DNA of 64,000 nucleotides from Zeus faber (taxonomy: Eukaryota > Chordata > Actinopteri > Zeiformes > Zeidae), in the NCBI GenBank assembly GCA_960531495.1, contig OY482849.1, positions 35,502,371 through 35,566,370 of the forward strand, read 5' to 3'. Each line of letters starts with the position of its first letter. Position 1 is the first letter of the stretch. Below the pieces are notes generated by a model. It did no database searches. It saw only the letters and a program-made list of their open reading frames with translations, and was not told the origin of the DNA. This document shows positions 48,501-58,983 of the stretch, piece by piece. The translations under genes were made by a program, and so were the position numbers.

Positions 48501-51500
48501 GCTCTCCTCATCCGGCGAAGGAAGTAGAGGCGTTGCTGTGCCTTCTTTACTAGGGAGGTGGTGTTGATTGACCATGTCAGGTCGTCTGTGATGTGCACCC
48601 CCAGGAACTTGGTGCTCTTCACATCCCACTCACCATTGATGGTGAGTGGGATGTGTGGTGTGTGTTTCTTTCTGAAGTCCACAGTTATTTCTTTTGTCTT
48701 GTTTGCATTGAGATGTAGATTATTGTTGTCACACCAGTTGATGAGTTGATGTACCTCCAATCTGTAGGTCGTTGTCGTCACTGATGAGGCCCACAACTGT
48801 TGTGTCATCTGCAAACTTAATTCTAGTCTCTTTCTTCCAGGTTCTAGTCTCTTACTTACCGTTTCTACTTTCTTACTTCCTGTTTCTAGTCTCTTGCTTC
48901 CTTCTTCTACTTTCTTACTTCCTGTTGCTAGTCTCTTACTTCCCGCTTCTACTATCTTACTTCCTGTTTCTAGTCTTATTAAAGGTCTTGGTTGGTTCAA
49001 TCATTTATAGCCATTGGGGGGAACCAGGAAACAGGAGCAGTTAATAACACAACCTCTGGTCCCAACCGGCAGCAGCCAGGAGATGGAGTACTGGGGCATC
49101 AACGAGTTCTTCCTGGACAGTTGCTGTAGTTACCGTTACCATGACCGCAAGCTGGAGAACAGCCGGCACCGCAGCTGGGACGAGGAGAGCGACGTCAGCA
49201 GCGTGGACACCTCGGTGGACGAGATCTCTGACCTCAACAGGTGGGACAGACAGAGGGGGTCTGGGGAGGGGTGAGGGGGGAGAGCTCAGCACGGGAGATT
49301 ATGGGATGTCAAGACCAAATTCAAATTCCTCGCTGTTTTCTAAGCGACAGAATAATTTGAGATGTTGCTTCCTACATGCCCAGAAATCCCATTGGTCTGG
49401 GCTGAAATGGGGCTGTATCCAAATATTCCAATCAATTTCACTGTTATTCATGTTTTGGAAGTTTGGGAAACAGTTACCTTCCAAACGCCGTCATATTGCT
49501 GAGTCAGCATTTCCCACCTGCCACTGTAAATAAAAAGGATTGTACGACGCAGTGTTTTGAAGCCTAAAACATGGCGGCCTAGTTGTAGCCGTCTTACTGC
49601 GCAGTAATCAAAGCAGACACAGGCTGTCAGTGAGACCTGTCAGTCAGCTCATCCCCAGGCCTGACCACACCTGACCACACCCTCTTTGAATATCATCAAA
49701 TATCTTCAATAAATGTCATATATTCAGACTAGTGACTATTGGAAGAGGTACCCTCGAGGGAAAAAGTGTATTGAATATTGTATATTTTTGAATTGTTGTT
49801 TGGCCTGTCCTCCAGTGACCTGCATCAATGTGGGCGGAGTTACAGCGATGTTCTGGAAGCAGCCACTAGAGGCACTCATCTAATCGGCTTCCATTTTGGA
49901 AAGCAGCCATGTACCCTTGTTCCCAAGCTAATCCTTCTGCTACAAACAGTTCAATTTGGTCAAACATTATCGAGCAGTGCATCTTCATACGCATCTAAAG
50001 GGATGAGTGATGGAGTTCCTTTACAGGTCATGGCAGTAGTAACCTACTCACTTTTTAACTTTCTAACTTCTCTGCGGGTCGTCCCTCCGGTGGCTCCGTG
50101 CAGAGACCTGCAGCACTTCCAGGACGTTCGCTATGGAACCATCCGGAAGTGTCTGTGGCTGACGGTGGAGAACCCCGGCTACTCCATCCCCAGCAAGCTG
50201 TTCAGTCTGCTCTCCATCGGGGTGGTGCTCACCTCCATCACCGCCACGTGCATCAACAGCATCCCTGAGTACCAGGTAGAGTAGAGGTGGAGTGGATGTT
50301 GAGTAGAGATGGATCATCATCATCAACCTTGATTTTACCAAGCAGCTTAATTAAGAACTAATTTGTATTTACCATAAGGGCGTGCAAGAGGTAAAAGACC
50401 CCCTGTGGGAACAGGGGTTGGGATTAAATAAAAACAACACCGAACCCCATGAACGGGCAAATCCCAGCACAACAGACAGCACAGCACGACAGGAACACCA
50501 CCACCCAGAGCAAAGAGGAGAACGCCAGAGGGCTCGAGCACTAGGCTTTGGACGAGTAGTGGACGGAGCAGCAGAGAAAGGGAAGAAACGTCGTCGGCTG
50601 CAGCGAACTGAAAGGTGGAGCGACCCAGGGGCCGATCTGCTTTGAAGACCTTGAGCAGAAGGAGTGTCGTATGCCGCGGGCTGAAGGTTTCCATCGTGGC
50701 AGGCAGGGGGAGTGAGACCTCGTAGTGTTTGGCAAACAAACATCCGCCGGTGGACTTGTGCGTTCAGTTTCAGGGCGACCGGTTTTACAGAGAAGTGTGA
50801 CGAGCAGCGCGATGAGCGTCATGGAGGACACGGCACCACCCAGAGCTGCCTTGCCTGCCCATCTGTAAACGACGTCACCGTGGTCAAACAGAGGGAGGAG
50901 AGTCGTCGCAACTAGGGCGACCAGAGTGACCAGAGCAACCAGGGCGACCAGAGTGACCAGAGCAACCAGAGCAACCAGGGCGACCAGAGCCAGCTCAAAG
51001 TTCAAAGTGTACTTTATTGTCAATCGTACCATGCAACACGTGATTACACAAAGGATCAAAATTGCGTTTCCCCATACCCTCCAAATGTGCAGTAATATTT
51101 GTAACGCACAATATATAAGATAAAAGTGCAAAAAGACAACAACAATAGACACAACAACACAACAAGACTAAGGTTAGTCTTAATATACTCAAGAAGTCGA
51201 ATGAGGTATGTTATTAAGGTAATAAGGTGCAGTACAAAGCTAGCAGCAAGAGGATGCATATGTATACCAAGGGGATACATATGTATTGTAAAATGTAAAT
51301 ATTGTGCAGTCAGTTGGTCTTTGTGGGTGTCGTGTCCATGTCGTATTTGGTGAGTTTAGTAGTCTGATGGCCTTTGGAAAAAAGCTGCTCCTGAATCTGG
51401 AGGTATTGCACCGCATGCTGCGGTAGCGCTTGCCAGAAGGTAGGAGGGTGAACAGTTTGTGTGCTGGGTGGGTGTGGTCCTTGATGATATTGGTGGCTCT

Positions 51501-54500
51501 CTTGCGGCAGCGAGACGGGTACAGGTCCTGGATGGATGGTTGTGCTGTTTAGGTGATCTTCTCTGCTGTCCTCACCACTCTTTGTAGGGCTTTGTGGTCA
51601 GCAGCTGAGCAGCTGCCATACCAGACTGAGAGGCTGCTGGTGAGAATGCTCTCAATAGCTCCCCTGTAGAAGGTGGTGAGGGCAGAAGGGGGGAGGTCAG
51701 CTCTCCTCATCCGGCGAAGGAAGTAGAGGCGTTGCTGTGCCTTCTTTACTAGGGAGGTGGTGTTGATTGACCAGGTCAGGTCGTTTGTGATGTGCACCCC
51801 CAGGAACTTGGTGCTCTTCACAGACTCCACTGCACTGCCATTGATGGTGAGTGGGATGTGTGATGTGTGTTTCTTTCTAAAGTCCACAGTTATTTATTTT
51901 GTCTTGTTTGCATTGAGATGTAGATTATTGTTGTCACACCAGTTGATGAGTTGATGTACCTCCTCTCTGTAGGCTGAGTCGTTGTCGTCACTGATGAGGC
52001 CCACAACTGTTGTGTCATCTGCAAACTTAATAAAGTGGTTCGAGTTGTATCTGGCACATCAGTCATGCGTCGCCAGTGTGAACAGCAGAGGGGACAACAT
52101 ACATCCTTGGGGGACTCCAGTGTTCACAGTGATGGTCTCTGAGGAGATTTTGCCAACTCTTACTGTCTGTGGTCTATCAGTAAGGAAGTCCAGTAGCCAG
52201 TTGCAGAGTGGGTCGCTGATGTCTATTTCGCTGAGTTTATTTACCAGGTGTTGGGGGATGACTGTGTTGAAGGCGGAACTGAAGTCAATGAACAGTATCC
52301 GCACGTAACTGTTTTTGTTTTCCAGATGAGCCAGGCATAGGTGGAGTGCTGTTGCTATGGCGTCATCAGTGGAGCGATTGGGACGGTATGCAAACTGGAA
52401 TGGATCAAGTGTAGTGGGGAGACTGGATGTTATGTGGGCCTTGACCAATCTTTCAAGGCACTTCATCATGATGGGCGTGAGTGCTATGGGTCGGTAGTCG
52501 TTCAGTGTTGAGGCTGGGGATTTCTTGGGTAGCGGTATGATGGTGGTGGCTTTGAAGCAAGCTGGTATGATGGCTTGGCTCAGAGAGGTGTTGGTCAGCA
52601 CAGTCTCTGAGCACACGCTCCGGTATGTTGTCAGGACCTGCAGCTTTTCTGGGGTTCACCTTGAGTAGGGTCTTCCGCACATCAGCACGGTCCAGGTCAA
52701 GTGTTACATTGTCCAGGCAGGTCCGGGCTTTTGTTGGTGTGGTGGTGTTGTTTTCCTCAAACTGGCTGAAGAATGTGTTAAGTGTGTTGAGGAAGTCTGT
52801 GTTGTCCTCGCACGGTGGGGGTGTTGGCCTGTAACTGGTGACTGACTGGATGCCTTGCCACAGGCGACTGGAGTCTTTTGTGTCTGTGAGGTGTGATTGG
52901 ATTTTCTGTCCATAGGCACGCTTGACTGTTCTTACGCCCTTGTTCAAGTTGTCCCTAGCAGCTCTGAGGGCGTCCTTGTCCCCGGACTTGAAGGCAGCGT
53001 TCCGTGCTCTCAGGAGTGCACGTACCTCCCTGGTGAACCAGGGTTTGTCATTGGCTATTTTAGTGATGTTTTTGATGACGGTCACATTGTCCATGCATTT
53101 GTACACATAGCCTGTCACAGACTCAGTATATTCCGTTAGGTTGACATGATGGTTGATAGTGGCAGCCTCCCTAAAAACGGCAGGTGCGGTGAGAGATGAG
53201 CTGTTACTGCACAGGAAGCCATGCCCTGACCTTGACCACTCTGTGGAGGTGTAGACGACTGGAGCTCACGGCCGACGGAGGACGTGGTGCACCAGTCGGG
53301 AGACATTGTTTCTACCAAACCACATGACCTTAGTGGAGGAGGTGAGGAAGAGGAGAGGTGGAGGAGAGGAAGAGTAGAGGTGGAGGAGAGGTCGAGTAGA
53401 GGTAGAATAGAGGGAGGGGAAGGTAGGGGAGAGTAGAGTAGAGAGACGAGTACGGGTGGAGTAGAGGTAAATAGAGTGAAGGTAGAGGAAGGCGGGGTAG
53501 AGGTGAGTAGAGGTAAACTGGACTGGTACGGTTGGATGGATTGCCCTGCAGGGGTGACGGAGGTGTAACTCTCCTTTCTCCGCCCAGAGCTTTGACGCTG
53601 ACGGGAGGCAGATGGAGGACCCCACCACCCAGGCTCTGGAGGTCTTCTGCACCTGCTGGTTCACCTTCGAGGTCACGAGATACACTGCTCTGCCTCTACT
53701 CTACTCCACGCCTGCTTCACCTCTACTTATGCTTTAGCTCTACCCTACCTCCCTTTACTCCACCATGACTCCACCTCTGCTCTACCTCCACTTTACTTTT
53801 ACCCTTTCTCCACTTCCATTGTATCTCCCTCTTCTTCAACTTTATCTCTACTCTACTCCACCACAGCCTCCCTCTACTATCCCTCTACTCTACCCCGACA
53901 CCACCTCTACTCCACCTCTACCCTAAATTCCCACACTCATTGTAAAGTGCAGCTGAATAAATTCTAAAATATGTTGTTTAAAAATAAAAATGAATTGAAT
54001 AATGTTAAATAATAATGGTAAATAATACACACACACACACACACACACACAGGTGGTGGCACGCCTGCTGCTCGCTCCAAACAGGAAGAAGTTTTTCCGA
54101 CTTCCTCTCAACATGATCGACCTGGTGTCGGTGGCTCCCATCTACGTCACGCTGACCTTTGACCTCACGCTGGGATCCGAGTCGGACCTGGGAATCCTGG
54201 GACGGCTCGTCCAGGTCGGCAGCTCCACCCGCTCCACCCTCAGGCTGCTTCGCTCTGGTTCAATGTTGTTTTTCTGAAGTGACCTTTTGTTTTCTTGGTT
54301 CAGTTTTATTTCATTCAGTTGTTTTAGTTTTTGCTCAGTTTGTGATTATTACGTTTCGTACTGTCTCATCTCATGTTATTGATCTGATTTGTCTCCAGGT
54401 CTTCAGGTTGATGAGGATCTTCCGAGTTCTGAAGTTGGCTCGACACTCCACCGGCCTCCGCTCGCTGGGAGCCACGCTAAGGGTGAAGCAGCAACAAACA

Positions 54501-56033
54501 CTTTAAGAAGCCTTTTTAAGAAGCTTTAAAATCTTTAAAAGCTTTAAGAAGCTTCTTCATCTGCTCCTGGTGCTAGTGCCACACAAGCCTTCTCCTCCCT
54601 CCCTTCTTTCGACCCACATACTAAAGTACGCTCGACGACAGCATAGGCCTGTACCTCGTAACGTGTAACGTGTAGCTCGTAGCGTGTAGCTCGTAGCATA
54701 TAGCTCGTAATGTATAGCTCGTAGGGTGTAGCTCGTAGCAGGTAGCTCTTAGCGTGTAGCTCGAAGGAGGTAGCTCGTAACATGTAGGTCGTAGCAGGTA
54801 GCTCGTAACGTGTAGCTCATAGCGTGTAGCTCGTAGCAGGTAGCTCGTAACGTGTAGCTCGTAGCAGGTAGCTCGTAACGTGTAGCTCGTAGCAGGTAGC
54901 TCGTAACGTGTAGCTCGTAGCAGGTAGCTCGTAACGTGTAGCTCGTAGCAGGTAGCTCGTAACGTGTAGCTCGTAGCAGGTAGCTCGTACATGTAGCTCG
55001 TAGCAGGTAGCTCGTAATGTGTAGCTCGTAGCAGGTAGCTCGCAATATGTAGCTCGTAGCATGTAGCTCGTAGCAGGTAGCTCGTAACGTGTAGCCCGTA
55101 GCAGTTAGCTCGTAACGTGTAGCTCGTAGCGTGTAGCTCGTAGGAGGTAGCTCGTAACGTGTAGCTCGTAACGTGTAGCTCGTAGCGTGTAGCTCGTAAC
55201 GTGTAGCTCGTAGCAGGTAGCATGTAGCATGTGACCCCTGTCCTCCATCTTGGCTCCGCAGCACAGCTACCGCGAGGTGGGGATCCTTCTACTCTACCTC
55301 GCTGTGGGCGTGTCCGTCTTCTCTGGAATGGCCTATACCGCCGAGTATGAGGAGGTACATGTCTGTCTCACGCTCTCTGTCTATTTGCCTGTCTGTGTCT
55401 GTCCCCGTCGGCCTGTCCGTCTATCTGTCTGTCTGTCTGTCTGTCTGTGTCTGTCCCCGTCTGCCTGTCTGTCTATCTATCCCTCTACCCATCTGTCTCT
55501 CTCTCTCTTTGTCTCCCGTCAAGTCTCTGTATTGAAGTGTCTTTGATTTGATTTCTTTGGCGCTTTTCACGATTCTCTCCCCCCTTCACCCTCCCTCCCT
55601 CCAGGACGTGGGCCTGGACACCATCCCAGCCTGCTGGTGGTGGGGCACAGTCAGCATGACCACCGTGGGCTACGGCGACGTGGTGCCTGTCACAGTGGCC
55701 GGCAAGATGGCCGCCAGCGGCTGCATCCTGGGCGGGACCCTGGTGGTGGCGCTGCCCATCACCATCATCTTCAACAAGTTCTCCCATTTCTACCGCAAGC
55801 AGAAGGCGCTGGAGGCGTCAGTGCGGAGCAACCACCGGCGCAAACTGAGCCTCCGCTGCCACAAGCGGGCGGAGGACGAGGAGGACGAGTCGGGTGGAGA
55901 CAGCCGCTGCCTGGACGAGGAGGATGAGGAGGAGGAGGATGACGTGGACCTTGAGGGTGAAGGAGGGCTGGTGAACTACAGCTACGTGGAGCATCCGTCC
56001 TACACCGCCATGGAGCGGAAGGAGGAACTGTGA
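45591..56033 (+). CDS. kcns1: Kv9.1 modulatory potassium channel subunit (nine exons)
   Basis: Electrically silent Kv alpha subunit expected to co-assemble with Kv2 channels in the neuronal membrane and change their gating. Exons: 45591-45761, 46816-46949, 49076-49240, 50104-50275, 53588-53671, 54053-54214, 54399-54482, 55262-55354, 55605-56033. All have GT-AG borders and consistent phases, giving 497 residues. The T1 tetramerisation domain is at about 18-130 ([43 protein letters not shown]), S1 at about 188-208, S4 at 297-314 ([17 protein letters not shown]), the filter TTVGYGD at 374-380, and S6 with LPITIIFN at 405-412, lacking the second Pro of Kv1-4 channels as expected for Kv9. The tail has an acidic run at about 447-475. 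From memory, exons 3-4 and 7-9 fit human KCNS1 better than KCNS2 or KCNS3, and stk4 next door supports this. An upstream non-coding exon is possible, since an AG lies at 45583-45584. Confidence 0.93.
45776..46645 (+). repeat. (GGAT)n array in kcns1 intron 1
   Basis: About 200 units of ATGG with ATGA and AGAT variants fill nearly all of intron 1. The opposite strand reads as a long Ile-His-Pro-Ser frame that is only a by-product. Confidence 0.95.
47372..48985 (-). repeat. Minisatellite in kcns1 intron 2, split by a LINE
   Basis: Units of about 19-21 bp, CTTACTTCCTGTTTCTAGTC, run at 47372-47772 and again at 48821-48985. The LINE at 47774-48820 lies between them, so it inserted into the array. 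Confidence 0.85.
47774..48820 (-). mobile_element. L2-like LINE 3' part in kcns1 intron 2
   Basis: Minus strand: [59 protein letters not shown] (48480-48720) and [13 protein letters not shown] to a stop near 48140. The 3' end is a (CTTTGAA)n tail at 47774-47795. It is truncated at its 5' side and is the same family as 50995-53280. Confidence 0.85.
50340..50905. other. Unassigned block in kcns1 intron 4
   Basis: A moderately GC-rich block with long minus-strand open frames. One includes a hydrophobic stretch, [19 protein letters not shown], near 50790-50850. No family was recognised; it may be part of a mobile element or a processed insertion. Confidence 0.3.
50906..50994 (+). repeat. 9-bp minisatellite in kcns1 intron 4
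   Basis: About ten units of GCGACCAGA/GCAACCAGA. It directly abuts the 3' tail of the LINE that follows. Confidence 0.85.
50995..53280 (-). mobile_element. L2-like LINE in kcns1 intron 4
   Basis: A longer copy of the element in intron 2. Minus strand: [19 protein letters not shown] (near 53030), [19 protein letters not shown] (near 52640), [20 protein letters not shown] and [19 protein letters not shown] (52250-52500), [16 protein letters not shown] (near 52100), [16 protein letters not shown] (near 52000), and the C-terminal RT part to 51550. The tail is CTTTGAA-like at 50995-51010. It is about 2.3 kb with no endonuclease, so 5'-truncated, and it carries frame breaks. Confidence 0.85.
53329..53520 (+). 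repeat. Purine-rich GTAGAGGTGGAGGAGAGG repeats before kcns1 exon 5
   Basis: Imperfect AGAGGTAGAGTAGAGG units at the 3' end of intron 4. Their complement is found at 53678-53935 on the other side of exon 5. Confidence 0.8.
53678..53935 (+). repeat. Pyrimidine-rich CTCTACTCTACTCCACCTC repeats after kcns1 exon 5
   Basis: Imperfect repeats of CTCTACTCCACCTCTACC at the start of intron 5, antisense in sequence to the purine-rich block at 53329-53520. Exon 5 lies between the two. A (CA)n run at about 54027-54051 then leads into the exon 6 acceptor. Confidence 0.8.
54653..55238 (+). repeat. 14-bp minisatellite in kcns1 intron 7
   Basis: About 42 units of GTAGCTCGTAACGT / GTAGCTCGTAGCAG. Long minus-strand frames ([14 protein letters not shown] repeats) are by-products. 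Confidence 0.95.
55361..55505 (+). repeat. (TGTC/TCTG)n microsatellite in kcns1 intron 8
   Basis: CTGTCTGTCTGTC runs with CCCCGTC interruptions between exons 8 and 9. Confidence 0.85.
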
Positions 56034-56219
56034 AGGAGCTTCTGGAGCAGGGTGACTTCAGCCTGACGGAGCGAGACCAGACCAGAGGAGACGGTGTTGG
56101 ACCAATCAGAACTGAACTGGAACACACTGGACTGGAATGGACTCACCGGTGCTTCTAACTACAAACAGACCATAATGTTTTGAGGTTGCAACTGGAAAAT
56201 TGTACTGAGTCAAACCTTA

Positions 56220-56225
56220 AATAAA
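56220..56225 (+). terminator. Likely kcns1 polyadenylation signal
   Basis: AATAAA 187 bases after the kcns1 stop codon, the first canonical signal on the sense strand. Confidence 0.55.
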
Positions 56226-56319
56226 AGACGAGTGAAGAATGAAAGTGATCCACAAAGATTCATTAAAGGAACTTTTGGTGACTAACTATTTGTATTGATC
56301 AGTAGTTTAGCTTACTCAG

Positions 56320-56975
56320 TCAGTCAACCAGTCAGTAAGTGAGGGAGTTGGTGAGTTAGTCAGTTAGTCAGGTAGTCAGTGAGTCAGTGAATTAGTTCGA
56401 GTAATTTAGTTCGAGTCAGCTAGAGAGTTAGTTAGTGATTGAGTCAGTTTGTTAGTGAATTGGTCAGTGAGTTAGTTGGTGAGTTAGTGAGTGAGTTACT
56501 CAGTGAGTGAGTTAGTTGGTGAGTGACTTACTCAGTGAGTGAGTTAGTTGGTGAGCTAGTCAGTGAGTGAGTTAGTGAGTTGGTTAGTGCATGAGTTAGT
56601 TGGTAAGTGAGTGAGTTAGTCAGTGAGTTGGTTAGTGCGTGAGTTAGTTGGTGAGTAGGTGAGTGAGTTAGCCAGTGAGTGAGATGGTCAGTGAGTTAGT
56701 GAATTAGCCAGTGAGTTAGTCGGTGAGTGAATTAGTCAGTTAGTTGGTAAGTTAGTCAGTGAGTGTGTTAGTAAGTCAGTGAGTGAATTAGTGAGTGAGT
56801 TGGTAAGTTGGTCAGTGAGTTAGTCAGTGAGTCACTTATTGAGTGAATTAGTGAGTGAGTTGGTAAGTTAGTCAGCGAGTGAGGTAGTCAGTGAGTGAGT
56901 TGGTAAGTTAGTCAGTGGGTGTGTTAGTGAGTGAATCAGTTAGTGAGTTAGTTGGTCAGTGAGTTGGAGTCAGTA
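56320..56975 (+). repeat. Degenerate (GTTAGTGAGTCA)n array
   Basis: Four-base words GTGA, GTTA, GTCA and GTTG in irregular order over about 650 bp, just beyond the kcns1 3' end. Confidence 0.85.
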
Positions 56976-56999
56976 GAGTGAATGGAGTCTTTTCATTCT

Positions 57000-57357
57000 G
57001 TCAAAACCTTCCTTTAGGAAGAAGCAGTGAGTGTAAATCATTCATGTCTGATACGAATTATGATAAAGTCCTTCACTGTTTTTTCACTTCGATTGAACCT
57101 TTTTAAAGATTTTAAGACTGAGAATCACTGTTGTGCTCTGTCGTTCAAAGTGATGGATATGAAAAGCAGACTGAACCCAACTCAAAGGTTTCTCCACGGG
57201 GCGGTCGGGTGGTGGGTGGTGCTGGTCAATACAGTCCCATCTCATCCTGTTTCAGTAAGTGGCAGGATGCAGGGCCACGCCCATGTGTTCTGACACGTTC
57301 AAATCACCCCAAGTATGATCCAAACCAGAAGGTTCATGTATTTATAACCAGCAGGGG

Positions 57358-57400
<43 letters not shown>

Positions 57401-57590
57401 GAACCGCAGGAGCACCAACTCTTCATGCCAGACAGACAGACAGACAGACAGACAGACTGACAGACAGACAGACAGACAGGAAAAAAGAGAACCCAACGGA
57501 TCAATCGATAGAATGAAAGATCAGTTTCCTGGCAGATGAATAATTAATCTGTGCTATTTTGGCTGCGACATTGTGTTGTTCTTAGGGAGG
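57000..57590. repeat. Intergenic sequence with (CA)n and (CAGA)n runs
   Basis: (CA)n at about 57358-57397 and (CAGA)n at about 57430-57480. No gene was recognised in the rest. Confidence 0.75.
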
Positions 57591-57591
57591 G

Positions 57592-58622
57592 AAGGGGGAA
57601 CAAGGGAATGAGGGGGTGAGTGGACGAGGGAACGAGTGGACAAGGGAACGAGGGAACGAGGGGGTGAGTGGACGAGGGAACGAGGGGACAAGGGAACGAC
57701 GGAACGAGGGAATGAGGGAACGAGTGGATGAGGGGACAGGAACAAGGGGACAATTGGAAAAGGAAAGGATGGGAAAGGGGAATGAGGGAATGAGGGGACG
57801 GGGGAAAAAGGGAACAAGGGGCAAAGGAAAGGAAGGACGGGGGAACAAGGGGATGGGGGAAAAGGGAAGGAGGGGACGGTGGCACAAGGGAAGAGGGGAA
57901 CGAGGGGACGAGGGAACAAGGGAATGAGGGGACGAGGGGATGAGGGAAGGAAGGGAACGAGTGGACGAGGGAATGAGGGGGGCGAGGGAACATGGGGATG
58001 AGGGAAGGAGGGGGCGAGGGAACAAGGGGATGAGGGAAGGAGGGGGATAAGGGAACGAGTGGATGAGGGAAGGAGGAGAACGAGGGAACAAGGGGACGAG
58101 GGGATGAGTGTACAAGGGAACGAGGGGGACGAGGGAACAAGGGAATGAGGGGACGAGGGGATGAGGGAAGGAAGGGAACGAGTGGACGAGGGAATGAGGG
58201 GGGCGAGGGAACATGGGGATGAGGGAAGGAGGGGGCGAGGGAACAAGGGGATGAGGGAAGGAGGGGGATAAGGGAACGAGTGGATGAGGGAAGGAGGAGA
58301 ACGAGGGAACAAGGGGACGAGGGGATGAGTGTACAAGGGAACGAGGGGGACGAGGGAACAAGGGAATGAGGGGACGAGGGGATGAGGGAAGGAAGGGAAC
58401 GAGTGGACGAGGGAATGAGGGGGGCGAGGGAACATGGGGATGAGGGAAGGAGGGGGATAAGGGAACGAGTGGATGAGGGAAGGAGGAGAACGAGGGAACA
58501 AGGGGACGAGGGGATGAGTGTACAAGGGAACGAGGGGGACGAGGGAACAAGGGAATGAGGGGGACGAGGGAACAAGGGGACGAGGGGATGAGTGTACAAG
58601 GGAACGAGGGGGACGAGGGAAC
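57592..58622 (+). repeat. Purine-rich minisatellite with 221-bp higher-order repeats
   Basis: Short units such as ACGAGGGAACAAGGGGATGA over 1 kb. A longer block recurs exactly: AAGGGAACGA appears at 57951, 58172 and 58393, a 221-bp period. All three minus-strand frames are largely open with Ser/Pro/Leu-rich reading, which reflects the lack of stops in the repeat and not coding. Confidence 0.9.
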
Positions 58623-58976
58623 CCTATTGACCTACTCTACCGGCCCCTACAAACCTGGGGCTCGATATGGAGCTTTCCTCCACGAAAGGCGTCACAGCAG
58701 CTTCCTGTTCGGCTGAAGGACTTTGCACGACGACTCTTTGAGAAACATCTTTGACTCGACGGTAAAAACATTTCAACCAGAAAGAAAACAAAGAAAATGA
58801 TGAAAAGTTCGACTCATTTCTGAGATCGGGATCCTGACGAGGGACGTGTTCACTGTCACTGTTGGCAGACCATAATAATATTAATGTAGGAAAAACTGAT
58901 CAGTTCAACTTCTAATAAAGAGAAAATAATCAAAGACTTGTAATGAAGACAGGACAACAGCGTTTCCACAGTTTGT
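58623..58976. other. Unassigned intergenic sequence
   Basis: Unique sequence between the purine-rich array and the inferred stk4 3' end. No gene or repeat was recognised. Confidence 0.4.
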
Positions 58977-58977
58977 T

Positions 58978-58983
58978 TTTATT
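58978..58983 (-). terminator. Possible distal polyadenylation signal of stk4
   Basis: AATAAA on the minus strand, the most distal clear signal downstream of the stk4 stop at 62710. If used, the 3' UTR would be about 3.7 kb. Confidence 0.35.

Noticed and set aside
54621-55264. Leu/Arg/Ala/Tyr repeat frames on the minus strand
   Set aside because: They come from the 14-bp minisatellite in kcns1 intron 7.
57544-58599. Three overlapping Ser/Pro/Leu frames of more than 320 residues
   Set aside because: All three arise from the same purine-rich minisatellite with no stops on the minus strand. Real coding would not favour three frames at once.
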